DNA of 64,000 nucleotides from Aquimarina algicola (GTDB lineage Bacteria; Bacteroidota; Bacteroidia; Flavobacteriales; Flavobacteriaceae): contig NZ_VFWZ01000002.1 of the NCBI RefSeq assembly GCF_006443095.1, positions 744,001-808,000 on the forward strand, given 5' to 3'. Positions 49,268-60,076 of the stretch are shown here, piece by piece. The notes beneath the pieces were generated by a model. That model worked only from the letters and a program-made list of their open reading frames with translations, made no database searches and was not told where the DNA came from. A program made the translations under genes and the position numbers. How positions within the stretch are numbered: position 1 is the first letter of the stretch; every line of letters starts with the position of its first letter.

Positions 49268-50140
49268 TCAAAAATCACAAAATTCCTTTCTAAATTCTTC
49301 TAATACTAAAACCCATCTATGATCAATAGGGGTGTCGTATTTACAAAACTTTTGGATTAACCCTTTGGGCATATCATACTTATACTCTATTTGGGTAATA
49401 TTAATAAAAGGAGCCATTTCCTTAAACCATTGGGCTGTAGATTTATGCTCCTTATTAATATAAGGGTTCTGGTTTGTGTTTGATACTTCCCAGGGGAGCT
49501 TTAATAGCTTCTTTAGTTCTTCTAGTCGTTCTAATTGATGTTCAGGGATAGAGATGTATTCTTTTGCTGCATATCTACCTCCTTGAGAAGTCAACCAATC
49601 TTTATCTGAATCAGATATATCTTCCCCCTTAAGAATTGCATTTTTAATGTTATAATAGTAGTAATTAAAAATGCTGTTTCCTTTCTTGATTATTATATCC
49701 CGCCAACTGAAACCGAGGAGTTCTGTAAGATCATCTAATTGCCTTTGTTGTTGAATACTTAAACTCTTAGGGTTTCTTTTAAAAATACGTTTTTTGGATT
49801 TTAACCACTCGAATTGATTTGAATCAGGAGCACCATTATTAAAAATGGTCAGCTTAATTTCTTCAATTCGTTTTTTAAAACTCAGTAATTTTTTACCATT
49901 ACTTTTTTTAAAGCTTCTCCAATCATACCCCAATAAAGGTATAAGTTCATCTAATTTTTCAATTTTATAAGGTGTTATTGGATCTATACCGCCTTCTTTT
50001 TGATGACTGAGCCTTTGTAAGCGTAACCATTGTTTTTGTGTGGTTGTTAAAGGATGATCAAATTCTAGATTTGTTTTGATCACTTTATACTTTTCATCAA
50101 AACGGTCCTGATAGTATTTCTGTTTTCTGTTTGTAGTCAT
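49268..50140 (-). CDS. helicase-associated-like repeat protein
   Basis: 290 residues containing about three repeats of ~75 residues with the core W(L)xxxRxxx...LxxLxxLLGYDWRxF: 'PLTTTQKQWLRLQRLSHQKE', 'KLDELIPLLGYDWRSFKK', 'LDDLTELLGFSWRDIIIKKG', then a divergent C-terminal domain (about 210-290) with 'EYKYDMPKGLIQKFCKYDTP'. The repeat recalls the helicase-associated (HA, PF03457) domain, which binds DNA, though no helicase is attached. Function is unknown. Confidence 0.55.
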   Translation of the reverse strand: MTTNRKQKYYQDRFDEKYKVIKTNLEFDHPLTTTQKQWLRLQRLSHQKEGGIDPITPYKIEKLDELIPLLGYDWRSFKKSNGKKLLSFKKRIEEIKLTIFNNGAPDSNQFEWLKSKKRIFKRNPKSLSIQQQRQLDDLTELLGFSWRDIIIKKGNSIFNYYYYNIKNAILKGEDISDSDKDWLTSQGGRYAAKEYISIPEHQLERLEELKKLLKLPWEVSNTNQNPYINKEHKSTAQWFKEMAPFINITQIEYKYDMPKGLIQKFCKYDTPIDHRWVLVLEEFRKEFCDF

Positions 50141-50426
50141 AAGAGAGTGAATGTTCTACAGAACAAAAATAAAAAAGATGCTCTATATCAGATCAATTTA
50201 AACAACGCTAAACCAACAATTTTTATATGGTTTTAGGCTATTCTCAAATTATTATGTTTATAAAATCAATGCGATTTAATTGTTATAAATATTCCAAGTA
50301 CCTTTATCAAAATCTACTTCATGTATTCTGATTTGCATATTAGGAACTAGTTTTTTGCCAAGATTAAGACGTAATATTTTAATGAGTTTTACACATATCC
50401 TATATCCAATAAAGCTTTTGATACCA

Positions 50427-52532
50427 CTAAACATCTGTCCATTTTTTGCCCAATAATACATTTAAACTATCTAGTTTTATGATTTCAATTTCAGAAAAAT
50501 CTTTCTTGTTCTCCAAAAAAAGATTTGCCTGAAATTGAAGCCATTTTTTTTGGGTTTTACTAATTCCGAGTTCTTTAGACAAAGAAATAGCAATAGAAGC
50601 GATCTTAAAATCAAATGTCCTTTTATCATCAATGATCAAATTCTGATCAGTTCCTAATTGCTCATTGAGGCTTTGCAGCTTTTTTAAGGTTTCTGGTGAT
50701 ACAGTTGACTGTTCATCGTCAAAAGTTATCCCTCGGGTTTTTAAAAACCGTAATTGTGCTTTTGTAATAGGTTTTTTTGAATGTATTATTTTTTTAAGAA
50801 ATTCATCTAATTCTCTTTCTTTTTTATAAATGCGCCAATCATAAGAAAGATAAGGTGTTAGTTCATTAAGTGCTTTTAATTCATTTTTGGAATAGGTAAC
50901 GATTAGATTTCTATAGTTTCTACGAATCTTAATTAACCAACTTTTATTATATGAAGAAAGGTTTTCTTTAGCTTTTAATGTTGTTTTTATTTCTTTGGCA
51001 CGTTCTAATATTGATTTTGGCTCTTGTACTCCTTTTTGATAATGATTCCAAGGTTGATCCAGATACGGATTCAAAGAATCCAAAAGTTTTATATCGCTCG
51101 TTGAAAAAGAATTGGGATCCTTGGCATATTTCTTTTTTGCTCTAAAAAGAAAAGATCTAAGACGTTGCGTAATCTCTTTGTCTTTTTTTAAAAGATTGAT
51201 CAATATGGTTACACTTTCTTCTATAGTTCTTATTTTTGGTTTCGGTTTTGTCATTAATTTCCAATCATAGCCTAATATCGGGATTAAATTATCCAAGGAT
51301 TTTTTTATCTCCTTATTAAAACTATCTGGATGATTACGATATTTAGTGCTTTGTCTTCTAAGCCACAAAAGTTAGGTGTTTGTTATCTTTTTTCCTTCTG
51401 TTATCCTTTTTTTGATCGATTTGACATAATAAGAATAATGTTTTTTTGGGATAGGGTTACCTTTTTTTTCTTTCCAATCAAATCCTAAACTTTTATTTAA
51501 TGTATCTAATAATACTATTTTCTTAGGGTCATATTTTTCAGAATCTTTTATAAACAGTCGCTGTTGCGTATTGAGCCATTTGACTTGTTTTGGAGTTAAA
51601 TCTATATTGGCTTCTAAGCTTTTTTGAATATGATCAACATGATTTGCAAAAGGAATTGGTTGTGATCGTTCATACTTATTTATCTTCCAGTCATATCCCA
51701 ACATCGGAATTAATGAATCCAATGCATTAATTCTTTTTTTGGTCATCAATCGATGTTGTCCTTTATAATATTCTTTTTGGCGAGCCAACCATGATTTTTG
51801 ACGACTATTCAATTTTTGATTGTTAGAAAGTTTACTTAAAACTTCGCTAAACTGTTTATCAAAACTCTTTGATTTGGCAGCTTTGACTAAGTATTCTTTC
51901 CAATCATATCCCAGAAGATTATTTAAAGAATTTAGTATTTCTTCATGCGTTTTATCAAATTCATCAGGGCTATTATGATATTGCTTTCTCTTATTTCTAA
52001 GCCATTGTTTTTGCGGCAGAGATAAAGGTTGATTTGAATGCAAAGATTGCGTAATTATGGCGATGTGATCGTCAAAAGATTTGATAGTAGTGGGTACTTC
52101 TATAAGAGTATCCCGCCAATCATAGCCTAGCAGTGGTATGAGTTGATCCATTTTTGTAATCTCGTTACTACTTAAGCCTTTGGAGGTTCTGTTAAACTTT
52201 GTCCTTATGTGTTTGATCCATAATTTATCACGGGCATTAAGTTTTCTTTCTTTTTCTAATTTTTTTTGAACCTCTTTATGCCGCTCAGAAAACGATTTTC
52301 TAGGATTTTTTATATCTTTTTGATACTCTTTCCAGTCATAACCTAATAATGGTATTAATTCATCTAATAAGGCAACATGAACTTCAGTTATTTTTCTAGG
52401 CTCAGCAAGATACTCTCTGCGTTTGCGTAATATCCAGTTTTTTTGAGATCTTGACAACATCAACCCTTTGGATAATATGTTTTTATACTCTTCGATTCGC
52501 TGCTCAAAAAATGTGTCGGTATCTTTTTTCAT
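50427..52532 (-). pseudogene. long HA-like repeat protein split by an in-frame stop
   Basis: Two open frames, 51372-52532 (386 residues) and 50427-51368, are in the same reading frame and separated only by one TAA plus CTT. The join reads ...GKKITNT-stop-LLWLRRQSTKY, where the repeat consensus predicts Gln, so a CAA to TAA change is likely. Together they hold eight or more ~75-residue repeats ('QKSWLARQKEYYKGQHRL', 'LDSLIPMLGYDWKINKYE'). After the end, another frame (50276-50461) is open with no repeat signature. Readthrough is an alternative but less likely. Confidence 0.6.
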
Positions 52533-52714
52533 TAAAATTCTATTCCTTCAACTAATATATTGTAATCCTTCTCAGTCTAACTTCGGCATATTATGACGAT
52601 AGCTTTTCAAAAGTTTAAACGTTTACTTTTCTTTTTGGATGAACACCTAGTCTGCATCTAAATTCTGGATGCAAAATTGAATAGATGGTATATTCTAACA
52701 GGTCACTATTCATG

Positions 52715-53494
52715 TCAAAATCTCTCTCTCTTAGTTTCTCTGATATGTTTAATTAACGATGGAGTAGTTGAAATCAAAACAACTAAAAATATAGCAGCTG
52801 TTATAATTCTATTCCATTCTAAAGTGTTATATTTTTGTACAATAAAGCATAGGTACAGATAATAAGAAGTTACTATAATTCCACCTGAATACATTACAGG
52901 TAATATAAAAAAAGAAAACAAAGCAGATGCAAATGTTTCTGGAGAAATAGTAGTTCCAAAAGCATACATTAATGCATAAATATTTACAAAAATCATAAAG
53001 AAACAAAAAAATAAACCTACACCTCGCATAGCTGTAGCAGCTAGTGAAACTAAATATAATTTATTTGCAGAAGTATCATAGACCACTTCTTCTGTATCTC
53101 CAATAATAGGTTTTGTAGAGCTACCTAGATTAAGTTTCTGAATAACTTCTTGATTATCTCCAACAATTGCTTTTACAATAGGATAATACATCGTCTTTTC
53201 TTCATGGGTCTTTTTATCTTCTTCAATTCTGATTTCGATATCAATAATTTCTGCTTGAAACGATTCATTTTTACTAGTTAAACGAAACTCTTTGATAATA
53301 GCTGGAACACCAAGAAATGGTATCAGTAAAAAGAAAAATAAGACCCCAGAGATGAAGATAAAAGAGATGACCCAAGACAAATCAAGGATTTCAGAATTAT
53401 GCCTTCTTTTACTTGCTTTATATCCTATAAAAAATGAATATAATGTAAAGCAAGGTATAACTATTAAAAAAAGTATTGCGCTATCTATATCCAT
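52715..53494 (-). CDS. DUF3592-like membrane protein
   Basis: 259 residues. Helices near residues 5-25 ('AILFLIVIPCFTLYSFFIGY'), 45-65 ('WVISFIFISGVLFFFLLIPF'), 155-180, 195-220 and 240. A soluble loop (75-140) carries 'FQAEIIDIEIRIEEDKKT', 'YYPIVKAIVGDNQEVIQ', 'GDTEEVVYDTSANKLY', the pattern of DUF3592 domains. It is the last gene of the minus-strand operon, 15 bases after the lipoprotein gene. It may help to process or anchor operon products; function not known. Confidence 0.6.
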   Translation of the reverse strand: MDIDSAILFLIVIPCFTLYSFFIGYKASKRRHNSEILDLSWVISFIFISGVLFFFLLIPFLGVPAIIKEFRLTSKNESFQAEIIDIEIRIEEDKKTHEEKTMYYPIVKAIVGDNQEVIQKLNLGSSTKPIIGDTEEVVYDTSANKLYLVSLAATAMRGVGLFFCFFMIFVNIYALMYAFGTTISPETFASALFSFFILPVMYSGGIIVTSYYLYLCFIVQKYNTLEWNRIITAAIFLVVLISTTPSLIKHIRETKRERF

Positions 53495-53509
53495 TTTTGA
53501 ATTATTGAT

Positions 53510-54607
53510 CTATTCTACAGGGTTCAACAATTTTTCTTCTCTATAAATATTAGCAGCTAGTTTCAAAGATTTTGAACCTTTAGGTTTGTAGAAGAATAAA
53601 TATAGTTCTTGTTCTATCTTAGGGATTATTCCTTTTTCATACATATTAAAATGTTCTACATCGACAAGCATCCCATCTACAAGCTTATCCAGATCTTTCT
53701 CATATCTTATTGATAATGCACTTTCACTATAAAATTTCGTACTATCACTTTTCTTTTCTAAGGTTACTAACTTGCCATTTGCATAAAATTTTAGTGTATA
53801 GTTCTCATCTAATTTTGGTTGCGATTTAAAAAAGAATGGGTGAAGACGTTTTATGTCTAATTTATAACCTAATCTGTTCTTTTTTTCTTTTGTTGCGTAA
53901 ACTGATTGTGCTTCATCTTGAAAAACAGGTTTGTATAATTCTAATAATTTATCTAAATCTCCTTCCTCATACAAATGCATTATCTCTTTGTAAATCGCTA
54001 AAACCTCTTGCTCGATATTTTTCTGTTCTTGTAAATTGACTGATTCAGACCAATCTATTTGTCTTTTGTAAGGAGGTAATTTAGCTTGAAAAGTGAAACT
54101 ACCATTATAGAAATTGTTTCCAATATATTCTTTGGATTCTTCATCTTCCTTTTGTGTAAGTAAAGGTTCAAAAAGAAAGATTTCTTTAGAGTCATTAAGT
54201 CCATTATAACTTTTAATACTGATATCATTTATGTCATAATTTTCAAAAGACTTTTTATTTAATGGTATCATACGATAGGTAACCTTGTGAATAGATTTAG
54301 ATCCCATCGCATGATTAAGACTGAATTTTTTAAAACGCAAGTAGTATTTGTTGTCGTCTATTCCATAACGGTTTACTATGGGAGTGTCGTTCACTCTTAC
54401 TTCATATTTTGCGCCAGGAGCAAAAACAGCTAGGTCAAAAACGGGTTCTTCTGGATAGTGTTTTACATTTTCTACTATTGTATCTACATACGTATTTATT
54501 TTTATAGCTATTTTTTCTTCTTCAGTTTGTGAGCAAGAGAGAAACAAAGATGCAGCAAGGGCATGAAAAATTGATAACCTTACTACTCTTTTTACTTTCA
54601 TTATCAT
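53510..54607 (-). CDS. lipoprotein, paralogue of 56121-57092
   Basis: 365 residues. Lipobox SLFLSC (Cys about 25), so membrane-anchored. Mature sequence includes 'PGAKYEVRVNDTPIVNRYGI', 'HKVTYRMIPLNKKSFENYDI', 'YKRQIDWSESVNLQEQKNIE', 'YKEIMHLYEEGDLDKLLELY'. The same blocks (CxYEILINDV, QKVTIKLFPL, WSESRVLTEMDQKKLEKEVL) occur in the gene at 56121, so the pair arose by duplication. They belong to the PAAR-like operon; accessory or immunity roles are the usual guess. Confidence 0.65.
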   Translation of the reverse strand: MIMKVKRVVRLSIFHALAASLFLSCSQTEEEKIAIKINTYVDTIVENVKHYPEEPVFDLAVFAPGAKYEVRVNDTPIVNRYGIDDNKYYLRFKKFSLNHAMGSKSIHKVTYRMIPLNKKSFENYDINDISIKSYNGLNDSKEIFLFEPLLTQKEDEESKEYIGNNFYNGSFTFQAKLPPYKRQIDWSESVNLQEQKNIEQEVLAIYKEIMHLYEEGDLDKLLELYKPVFQDEAQSVYATKEKKNRLGYKLDIKRLHPFFFKSQPKLDENYTLKFYANGKLVTLEKKSDSTKFYSESALSIRYEKDLDKLVDGMLVDVEHFNMYEKGIIPKIEQELYLFFYKPKGSKSLKLAANIYREEKLLNPVE

Positions 54608-54758
54608 TATTTTCTTATAGAGGTTATTACAGCTTTTGTCAATATATTCTGGTAGTAAAAAATTAATCGCTTTATGATTTGAAGTTGTTTCTTATTCATG
54701 AATTCGGTTTAGAAAAGGAATTCTATGCCATTTTAATTTACTTAGAACTTTTTCACTT

Positions 54759-56102
54759 TTAGTGGATTGAAATTGATTTTATAAATTCTCCATTCTTGTA
54801 AAGGTATTTTTTTTGCTCCTTTCCCTTGTTATCATATTCTATTACATACCCTTCTAATTTTCCATTTCTAATGGTCTCTTGTCTTTCTAAAGTTCCATTT
54901 TCTCTATAATAAGTAAAGTCTCCATCAACAAATGTGTCTCCATCTGGAAGATTTTTGAAAAAACCGTCTGTTCTAATATTTCCTGTCTCATAATATTTTT
55001 TATAAGGTCCATATTTTGAGCCATCATTTTTATAGGTAGTTAACTCCTTTAACTGTCCGTTGTCATAAAACTTTTTGTGTAAACCTATTTTTGTATTATC
55101 ACTTAAAGTATACTCTTCTTCTATTTTACCATTTTCAAAGAAATACTCGTAATTACCATCAATTAATTTATTGTTTTTAAATATTTTTTTGTGCCATAAT
55201 TGACCATTCTCATAATATTTAATTATGTACCCATTTCGGCCGTTGTCACGATAACGTATTTCTTCTACTTTGCCATTTTTATAAAACGAATATTGTGTAG
55301 TTTCCTCTTTGATAGAATCCTTAGTTATTTTGGTATAGGTGTAATGGGTAGAATCAGACAATACTTTATCACGATCAAAACCCTTTTCCCAAATTAATTC
55401 ATTGTTGTCAAAATGCCTGATAGTTTCTACAATACCATCATCATAATACTCTTTCCACTCGCCATGAGCTATTCCATCTTCCCAAAGAGAAATACTTTTT
55501 ACTTCCCCTGTTTTATAAAATTCTTTTTCCGTTCCTTGTTTTTCTCCATTGTTATAATGGACTATAAACTCTAATACACCATCGCGATTATAGCCTTTAT
55601 ATTCACCTTGTTTTAGACTATTTTTATATTGCCCTGTTTCTCTTATAGTAATACCATCTGAATAATATTCTATATGCTCCCCATTAGGAAAAATGGCGAT
55701 TATCATTTTCTTACCATTTTCATGAAACACTTCCCAAGTTCCTATTTGGTTCCCATTATTGTCAAAAACCCCTACACGCTTGATCTGTTTGTTTTTGTAA
55801 AACCATTGCCATTTCCCTATTGGGATGGTATCATTTATAATTTTTCCTTTTTTGGAAACTTCTCCATTTTTATGATAAACAACCATTTTTCCGTTTCGAT
55901 ACCCATTAGAATAGGGGATTGAAGCTCTTAAATTTCCATTTTCGTGATATTCACGCCAAGTACCTTCTTTTTTGTCGTTCTTATATTCTCCATCTTCTTT
56001 AATTTGTCCGTTGCTATAAAACTCTCTTTTTGGTTCTTGAGAGCAGGAACAAAAAAAACTGAAAACCAATAATACAATTGTTATTCGATAATACAGAGAC
56101 AT
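54759..56102 (-). CDS. MORN/YwqK-like repeat lipoprotein
   Basis: 447 residues. Lipobox-like start ('TIVLLVFSFFCSCSQEPKRE'), then about 15 repeats of ~23 residues (YxxNGxxxxxxxYxNGxxxGxWxxYxxNG; e.g. 'EGTWREYHENGNLRASIPYS', 'GEWKEYYDDGIVETIRHFDN'). This matches toxin-antitoxin-associated YwqK-like proteins with MORN_2 repeats. In this operon it could act as an antitoxin or immunity lipoprotein next to the PAAR-like cargo genes, or as a surface scaffold. The spacing of 18 bases to the gene upstream indicates cotranscription. Confidence 0.75.
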   Translation of the reverse strand: MSLYYRITIVLLVFSFFCSCSQEPKREFYSNGQIKEDGEYKNDKKEGTWREYHENGNLRASIPYSNGYRNGKMVVYHKNGEVSKKGKIINDTIPIGKWQWFYKNKQIKRVGVFDNNGNQIGTWEVFHENGKKMIIAIFPNGEHIEYYSDGITIRETGQYKNSLKQGEYKGYNRDGVLEFIVHYNNGEKQGTEKEFYKTGEVKSISLWEDGIAHGEWKEYYDDGIVETIRHFDNNELIWEKGFDRDKVLSDSTHYTYTKITKDSIKEETTQYSFYKNGKVEEIRYRDNGRNGYIIKYYENGQLWHKKIFKNNKLIDGNYEYFFENGKIEEEYTLSDNTKIGLHKKFYDNGQLKELTTYKNDGSKYGPYKKYYETGNIRTDGFFKNLPDGDTFVDGDFTYYRENGTLERQETIRNGKLEGYVIEYDNKGKEQKKYLYKNGEFIKSISIH

Positions 56103-56120
56103 GATTAATTATAATTTTAA

Positions 56121-57092
56121 TTATCGTATAATCTCTAATTGATCACTGTCTTTGGGTTTGTGAAGGAATAAATAATAAAATTGATAAACTTTATATTTAC
56201 CATTTTCATCTTCGTCCTGTTCGATTGTAAAAAAGGCTGAATCACCTAAATTCTCTAAACTTCTTAATGTTATTAAACGCCCATCACCATAAAAAGTCAT
56301 TTTATAAGGGTCTAAGGGTTGTACTTCTAAAACCTCATTATCAAATGTATTTATATATTCTGAAGTTCTTATATTAATATCTTCTTTGTCAAAATAATCA
56401 ACCGCGTGAATCCTTTCTTTTTCTCTCTTCATTACAAGATTTACCCATTTCTCTTCATCTCTATTCCTTAATACTTCTCCGTATTCTTTATAAAAATCTA
56501 AAACCTCTTTTTCTAGCTTTTTTTGATCCATCTCTGTTAATACCCGAGATTCACTCCACCCTTTTAATTGATAAGGTACTTCTGCATCAAAGGTAAAAGT
56601 TTCTTCATAATACGGCAGCCCGTCTTTGAGTTCGGCATAGTGTTCTTTTATCACCTCATAATCCCCCGCTACATAAGGTTGTTTTTTATCTCGTTTAAAG
56701 ATTTTAAGCCTAAAACTATCATCAGCATCTATGGTCGTATATTCTTTACCATCGATTTTACCCAATGGGAATAGCTTGATGGTTACTTTTTGAGGACCAC
56801 TTTTTAATATTAAATCATTAATCGGTGTGGCGTGATTCATGAGCCCAACATTCTCATAATGTTTGAATGCTAAAACGTCATTAATTAAAATTTCATAATA
56901 ACAACCACTTTGGTAGCCCTCTATAAAATATTGTGGCATAATTGGGTACTTCACTTTTTGATTGTATAGTTTATGAATTCTATTAATCGGTCTATTTTTC
57001 ATTGCTTGATTATTTTTTTTATGATCCTGTGCGCAAGAGATAAGAGTAAACGTACAACATAGTATTGCTATGATTTGTTTAAGGCGTTTCAT
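56121..57092 (-). CDS. lipoprotein, paralogue of 53510-54607
   Basis: 323 residues. Lipobox 'IAILCCTFTLISC' (Cys 20). The start overlaps the stop of the 995-residue gene by 4 bases (ATGA), so it is translated in coupling with it. Mature part: 'YFIEGYQSGCYYEILINDVL', 'PQKVTIKLFPLGKIDGKEYT', 'FTFDAEVPYQLKGWSESRVL', 'FYKEYGEVLRNRDEEKWVNL'. It presumably acts directly with that protein, perhaps as its immunity partner. Confidence 0.65.
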   Translation of the reverse strand: MKRLKQIIAILCCTFTLISCAQDHKKNNQAMKNRPINRIHKLYNQKVKYPIMPQYFIEGYQSGCYYEILINDVLAFKHYENVGLMNHATPINDLILKSGPQKVTIKLFPLGKIDGKEYTTIDADDSFRLKIFKRDKKQPYVAGDYEVIKEHYAELKDGLPYYEETFTFDAEVPYQLKGWSESRVLTEMDQKKLEKEVLDFYKEYGEVLRNRDEEKWVNLVMKREKERIHAVDYFDKEDINIRTSEYINTFDNEVLEVQPLDPYKMTFYGDGRLITLRSLENLGDSAFFTIEQDEDENGKYKVYQFYYLFLHKPKDSDQLEIIR

Positions 57093-60076
57093 TTTTGTTT
57101 GTAATATTTTTCTGGTTTGTGTGGATTAAAAATTTCAAAGATATACATTCTACCTAGACTGGCTGTGCCATAGCCGAATTTTGGAATTGATGTAGTTTTA
57201 TTTGTAGGATTTGTATCAACTCGTTTTCTACTATTAATCGCTACAGTTACTTTCTGAAAATATTCTCCTGTAATCCCATCAAAGAATAGGGTGTCTTCTA
57301 GAAAGGGACCTTTGTTGGCATCGATCCCAAAGCGTCGGGTAATCCCCGCAGCACTGTGTAGATTTACTTTTCCTTCAGCTTTAGTATGTACTTTTATAGG
57401 AAATAGCTTAAAGACCCTTTTCTGCCATTTTCCTTCTACTTTGGCTTCTCCCTCTAGGGTAAGCGCAATCTTTCCTTCTAGTTGTATGATATCGCCATCT
57501 TTTAGTACATTACCACCACCCCCTTCTTGATGCACAGCAGTATTGTTGAGTGTAAATGTTCCTTCAAGCACATCGTATTGGATATTGATATCAAAACTGA
57601 TAATCCCTTCTGCCAATGCGGTCACTTTAAACTTTTTTAATTCTTTTGGCAATCGTTCGGGAGCAAATTCATATTCTGACGAGATGGCAATAAGGGGGTC
57701 TGCCCGTAATGTGTATTGTATGATTCTAGTGACTTCGCCTAGTTTCTCTGTACTTTGTTCTCTATGAAACCCAAAATTGCAACTTACCTTGGGCATATGA
57801 AAGGTAAGGTTGTAATCTTCACCAAATTTTTCTGCTCTCTTTTTTAGTTTTTTGAATTTTCCAGCAACTCTGGCTGCTTTTTGCATACCGGGTGCTACCT
57901 TACCTCTAGTCAGATAAATCAACAGTACATCTATCGCAATAGAAAAGAGCACCATCTGAAAGATGTAATAGTTGAGTACTGCTTTGTAAGGTTGCATTTC
58001 TGAGTAGTTGATCAGGCGTTCTTTGTCTATCCTGGCATGAAACCCTAAGGCTACCTTTGTGATACTTTCTTTTACAAACTCGTCAATGATCTCCTGAACT
58101 TTGTCCCAGCCTTTTTTACGCTCTTCATTATCTCCGATCATATACTGTTCTACAAAGGGCTTTACTTTGTTGTTGACCCACTCCAGACCTGCCGCTAGAT
58201 ACGACATGTAATCGGCATACCCTGTTACCAGTGGTACTTTTGTATCGTTGTAATAAAGGATATCTTCTTCATCTACCCCATAATTAAAGTGCATTGCCCA
58301 TACCACATCGGGGTGTATCACGAATTTTGGGGTGCGTACATATCGACAACTTTGTACAGAGATATCGATAGGAAAAGAGCTTAGTTGTAGGGTAAGGTAT
58401 CTAGCCAAAAATGTGCCTTCGCTATAGGAGTTATATGGATAGGCTACCGTAAACTTTAACTGGTCTGCAGCTCTTTCCTCATCACTATAGGGTTGTACAT
58501 TACCAAAAATATTATTTTTAGTATTCAAAAATTCTTTAAACTTACCCCAAATGTTATCCTCATAATTCTTATCATAATCATATAACTGTACACTAGAGGT
58601 ATTGAATACATTGTTGGGATATTCCGGATGATCTTTGTTTTCTTTGTGCGATATTTCGTTTTCACAACTATCTACTCCTGTAAAACTGCCATTGCCCGAA
58701 GAAATATCTATGATAATCTCTTTTTTATTTTCATTATTACCTGCCACAAACTCATAATAAGGGGTTTTATTATCGATCAATGACCCGTTATCTTGTTCTT
58801 GTAGTAGTATGATAGGATTCTCGTACCCAGCCATTGATATGGTTAGCTCAGTATACCTACAAGTTTCATAAGATTGAGTGACAAGTGGAGGTTGTTTAAC
58901 CTTGACCACTTGCTCTACATATTGATGTTCTTGTTCTTCAAGACTAAAATCCCCTTTATAATTTACTGTAAAAGTGACTTCTCTGGTGATGGTCGGTCTG
59001 GTATCTTCTTCTGTGTGCTTGCCTTTTCTTTTGATAGGGGTAAGCGTAAGTACCATTTTATATTCTTGCAAAGAGTCTTCGAAATCATCTGCTTCGTCAT
59101 GATCGCTTTTGTTTGCCCATCTAATATCGACCAATAATTCATCGATAATATCCAGATTATAATCCGTTGAAGGGTTTTCTATATCTTGATATTGAGACAA
59201 AGGAATTACCTTATTGTATTCGTCCATAGGCTCATCGTCACAAAACACTTCAATACTGGCAGTGTAGTTGATTATATTGTGAAGACGTAGGTGTAGGTCC
59301 AAAATATCCCCATAGATCAGTTCTTTTTCAACATGCTCTGTATCGCAGTCTATGATTCCTATAGCGTCTACATCGGATTCTTTTCGAACTCTTTTTGCTA
59401 CATAAAAAGATAGAATTTGGGGTTCTCCCACGGCAATGATGAATGCTCCTTGAGATTCAAATTCAGGAAGATAATTAATCCCTTCTAACCATATTCCTTC
59501 TCCGAGTGTGTCGGTGTGATAAGTGACATTACCAAAATAAACCCCATCATTGAGCTCTCTTTTTTCTGATTTGCTTTTATAGGGGTTTGTAGGAAGGTAA
59601 TTTTTTTTAACCCCATTGGTGTTTTTTTCAGTATATTCTACATATTTGGGGTTCAGGCTACCATCTTCAAGTAGTTTTTTTCCATAAATGGTTCCTTCAT
59701 TGAGGTTCATTAATAATTCATGAAGGTCATACTTATTGTTTGCCCCTGTCCAACTTAACCATTTTTGACTTTTGAAATTTTTATTGGTTTGGGCGACCCA
59801 ATATACATTCTCTTGGGTTGCTTTCATGTTACTGGCTTTAATCACTTTTAAATGAAAGTGTACCTCTTTATTGACCGGTATCTCAAAAAAGTAATATTCC
59901 CCACGTTCCCTGCGTTTTATGTTAAGGTTTTGGTTGTCCTTTTCATCTACAACAATTTCTTTTTGGTAGCTTCCTTTACTTCTTTTAATCGTACTTGTGT
60001 TGCTGGTCCCGCCATTTTCTTTCTGACGATCACCTCTATTTTTTTTGGGGTCCTTTTCGTTTGTTTCGTCACTCAT
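57089..60076 (-). CDS. large PAAR-like-linked protein, probable effector or adaptor
   Basis: 995 residues, no signal peptide. A charged low-complexity start ('ETNEKDPKKNRGDRQKENGG'), long beta-rich region (60-640), a hydrophobic helix ('VLNYYIFQMVLFSIAIDVLL', about 690-710) followed by basic helix 'QKAARVAGKFKKLKKRAEKF', then a beta-rich C-terminal domain (about 765-995). It overlaps the DUF4280 gene by 4 bases, so the two are coupled, as PAAR-like proteins and their cargo usually are. No catalytic motif is recognised. A putative membrane-acting effector would fit the hydrophobic segment. Confidence 0.65.
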   Translation of the reverse strand: MSDETNEKDPKKNRGDRQKENGGTSNTSTIKRSKGSYQKEIVVDEKDNQNLNIKRRERGEYYFFEIPVNKEVHFHLKVIKASNMKATQENVYWVAQTNKNFKSQKWLSWTGANNKYDLHELLMNLNEGTIYGKKLLEDGSLNPKYVEYTEKNTNGVKKNYLPTNPYKSKSEKRELNDGVYFGNVTYHTDTLGEGIWLEGINYLPEFESQGAFIIAVGEPQILSFYVAKRVRKESDVDAIGIIDCDTEHVEKELIYGDILDLHLRLHNIINYTASIEVFCDDEPMDEYNKVIPLSQYQDIENPSTDYNLDIIDELLVDIRWANKSDHDEADDFEDSLQEYKMVLTLTPIKRKGKHTEEDTRPTITREVTFTVNYKGDFSLEEQEHQYVEQVVKVKQPPLVTQSYETCRYTELTISMAGYENPIILLQEQDNGSLIDNKTPYYEFVAGNNENKKEIIIDISSGNGSFTGVDSCENEISHKENKDHPEYPNNVFNTSSVQLYDYDKNYEDNIWGKFKEFLNTKNNIFGNVQPYSDEERAADQLKFTVAYPYNSYSEGTFLARYLTLQLSSFPIDISVQSCRYVRTPKFVIHPDVVWAMHFNYGVDEEDILYYNDTKVPLVTGYADYMSYLAAGLEWVNNKVKPFVEQYMIGDNEERKKGWDKVQEIIDEFVKESITKVALGFHARIDKERLINYSEMQPYKAVLNYYIFQMVLFSIAIDVLLIYLTRGKVAPGMQKAARVAGKFKKLKKRAEKFGEDYNLTFHMPKVSCNFGFHREQSTEKLGEVTRIIQYTLRADPLIAISSEYEFAPERLPKELKKFKVTALAEGIISFDINIQYDVLEGTFTLNNTAVHQEGGGGNVLKDGDIIQLEGKIALTLEGEAKVEGKWQKRVFKLFPIKVHTKAEGKVNLHSAAGITRRFGIDANKGPFLEDTLFFDGITGEYFQKVTVAINSRKRVDTNPTNKTTSIPKFGYGTASLGRMYIFEIFNPHKPEKYYKQK

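Noticed and set aside
50276..50461. 61-codon ORF after the HA-like repeat gene
   Set aside because: It overlaps the end of the repeat gene in another frame, with no repeat signature; a frameshifted tail is possible but not supported.
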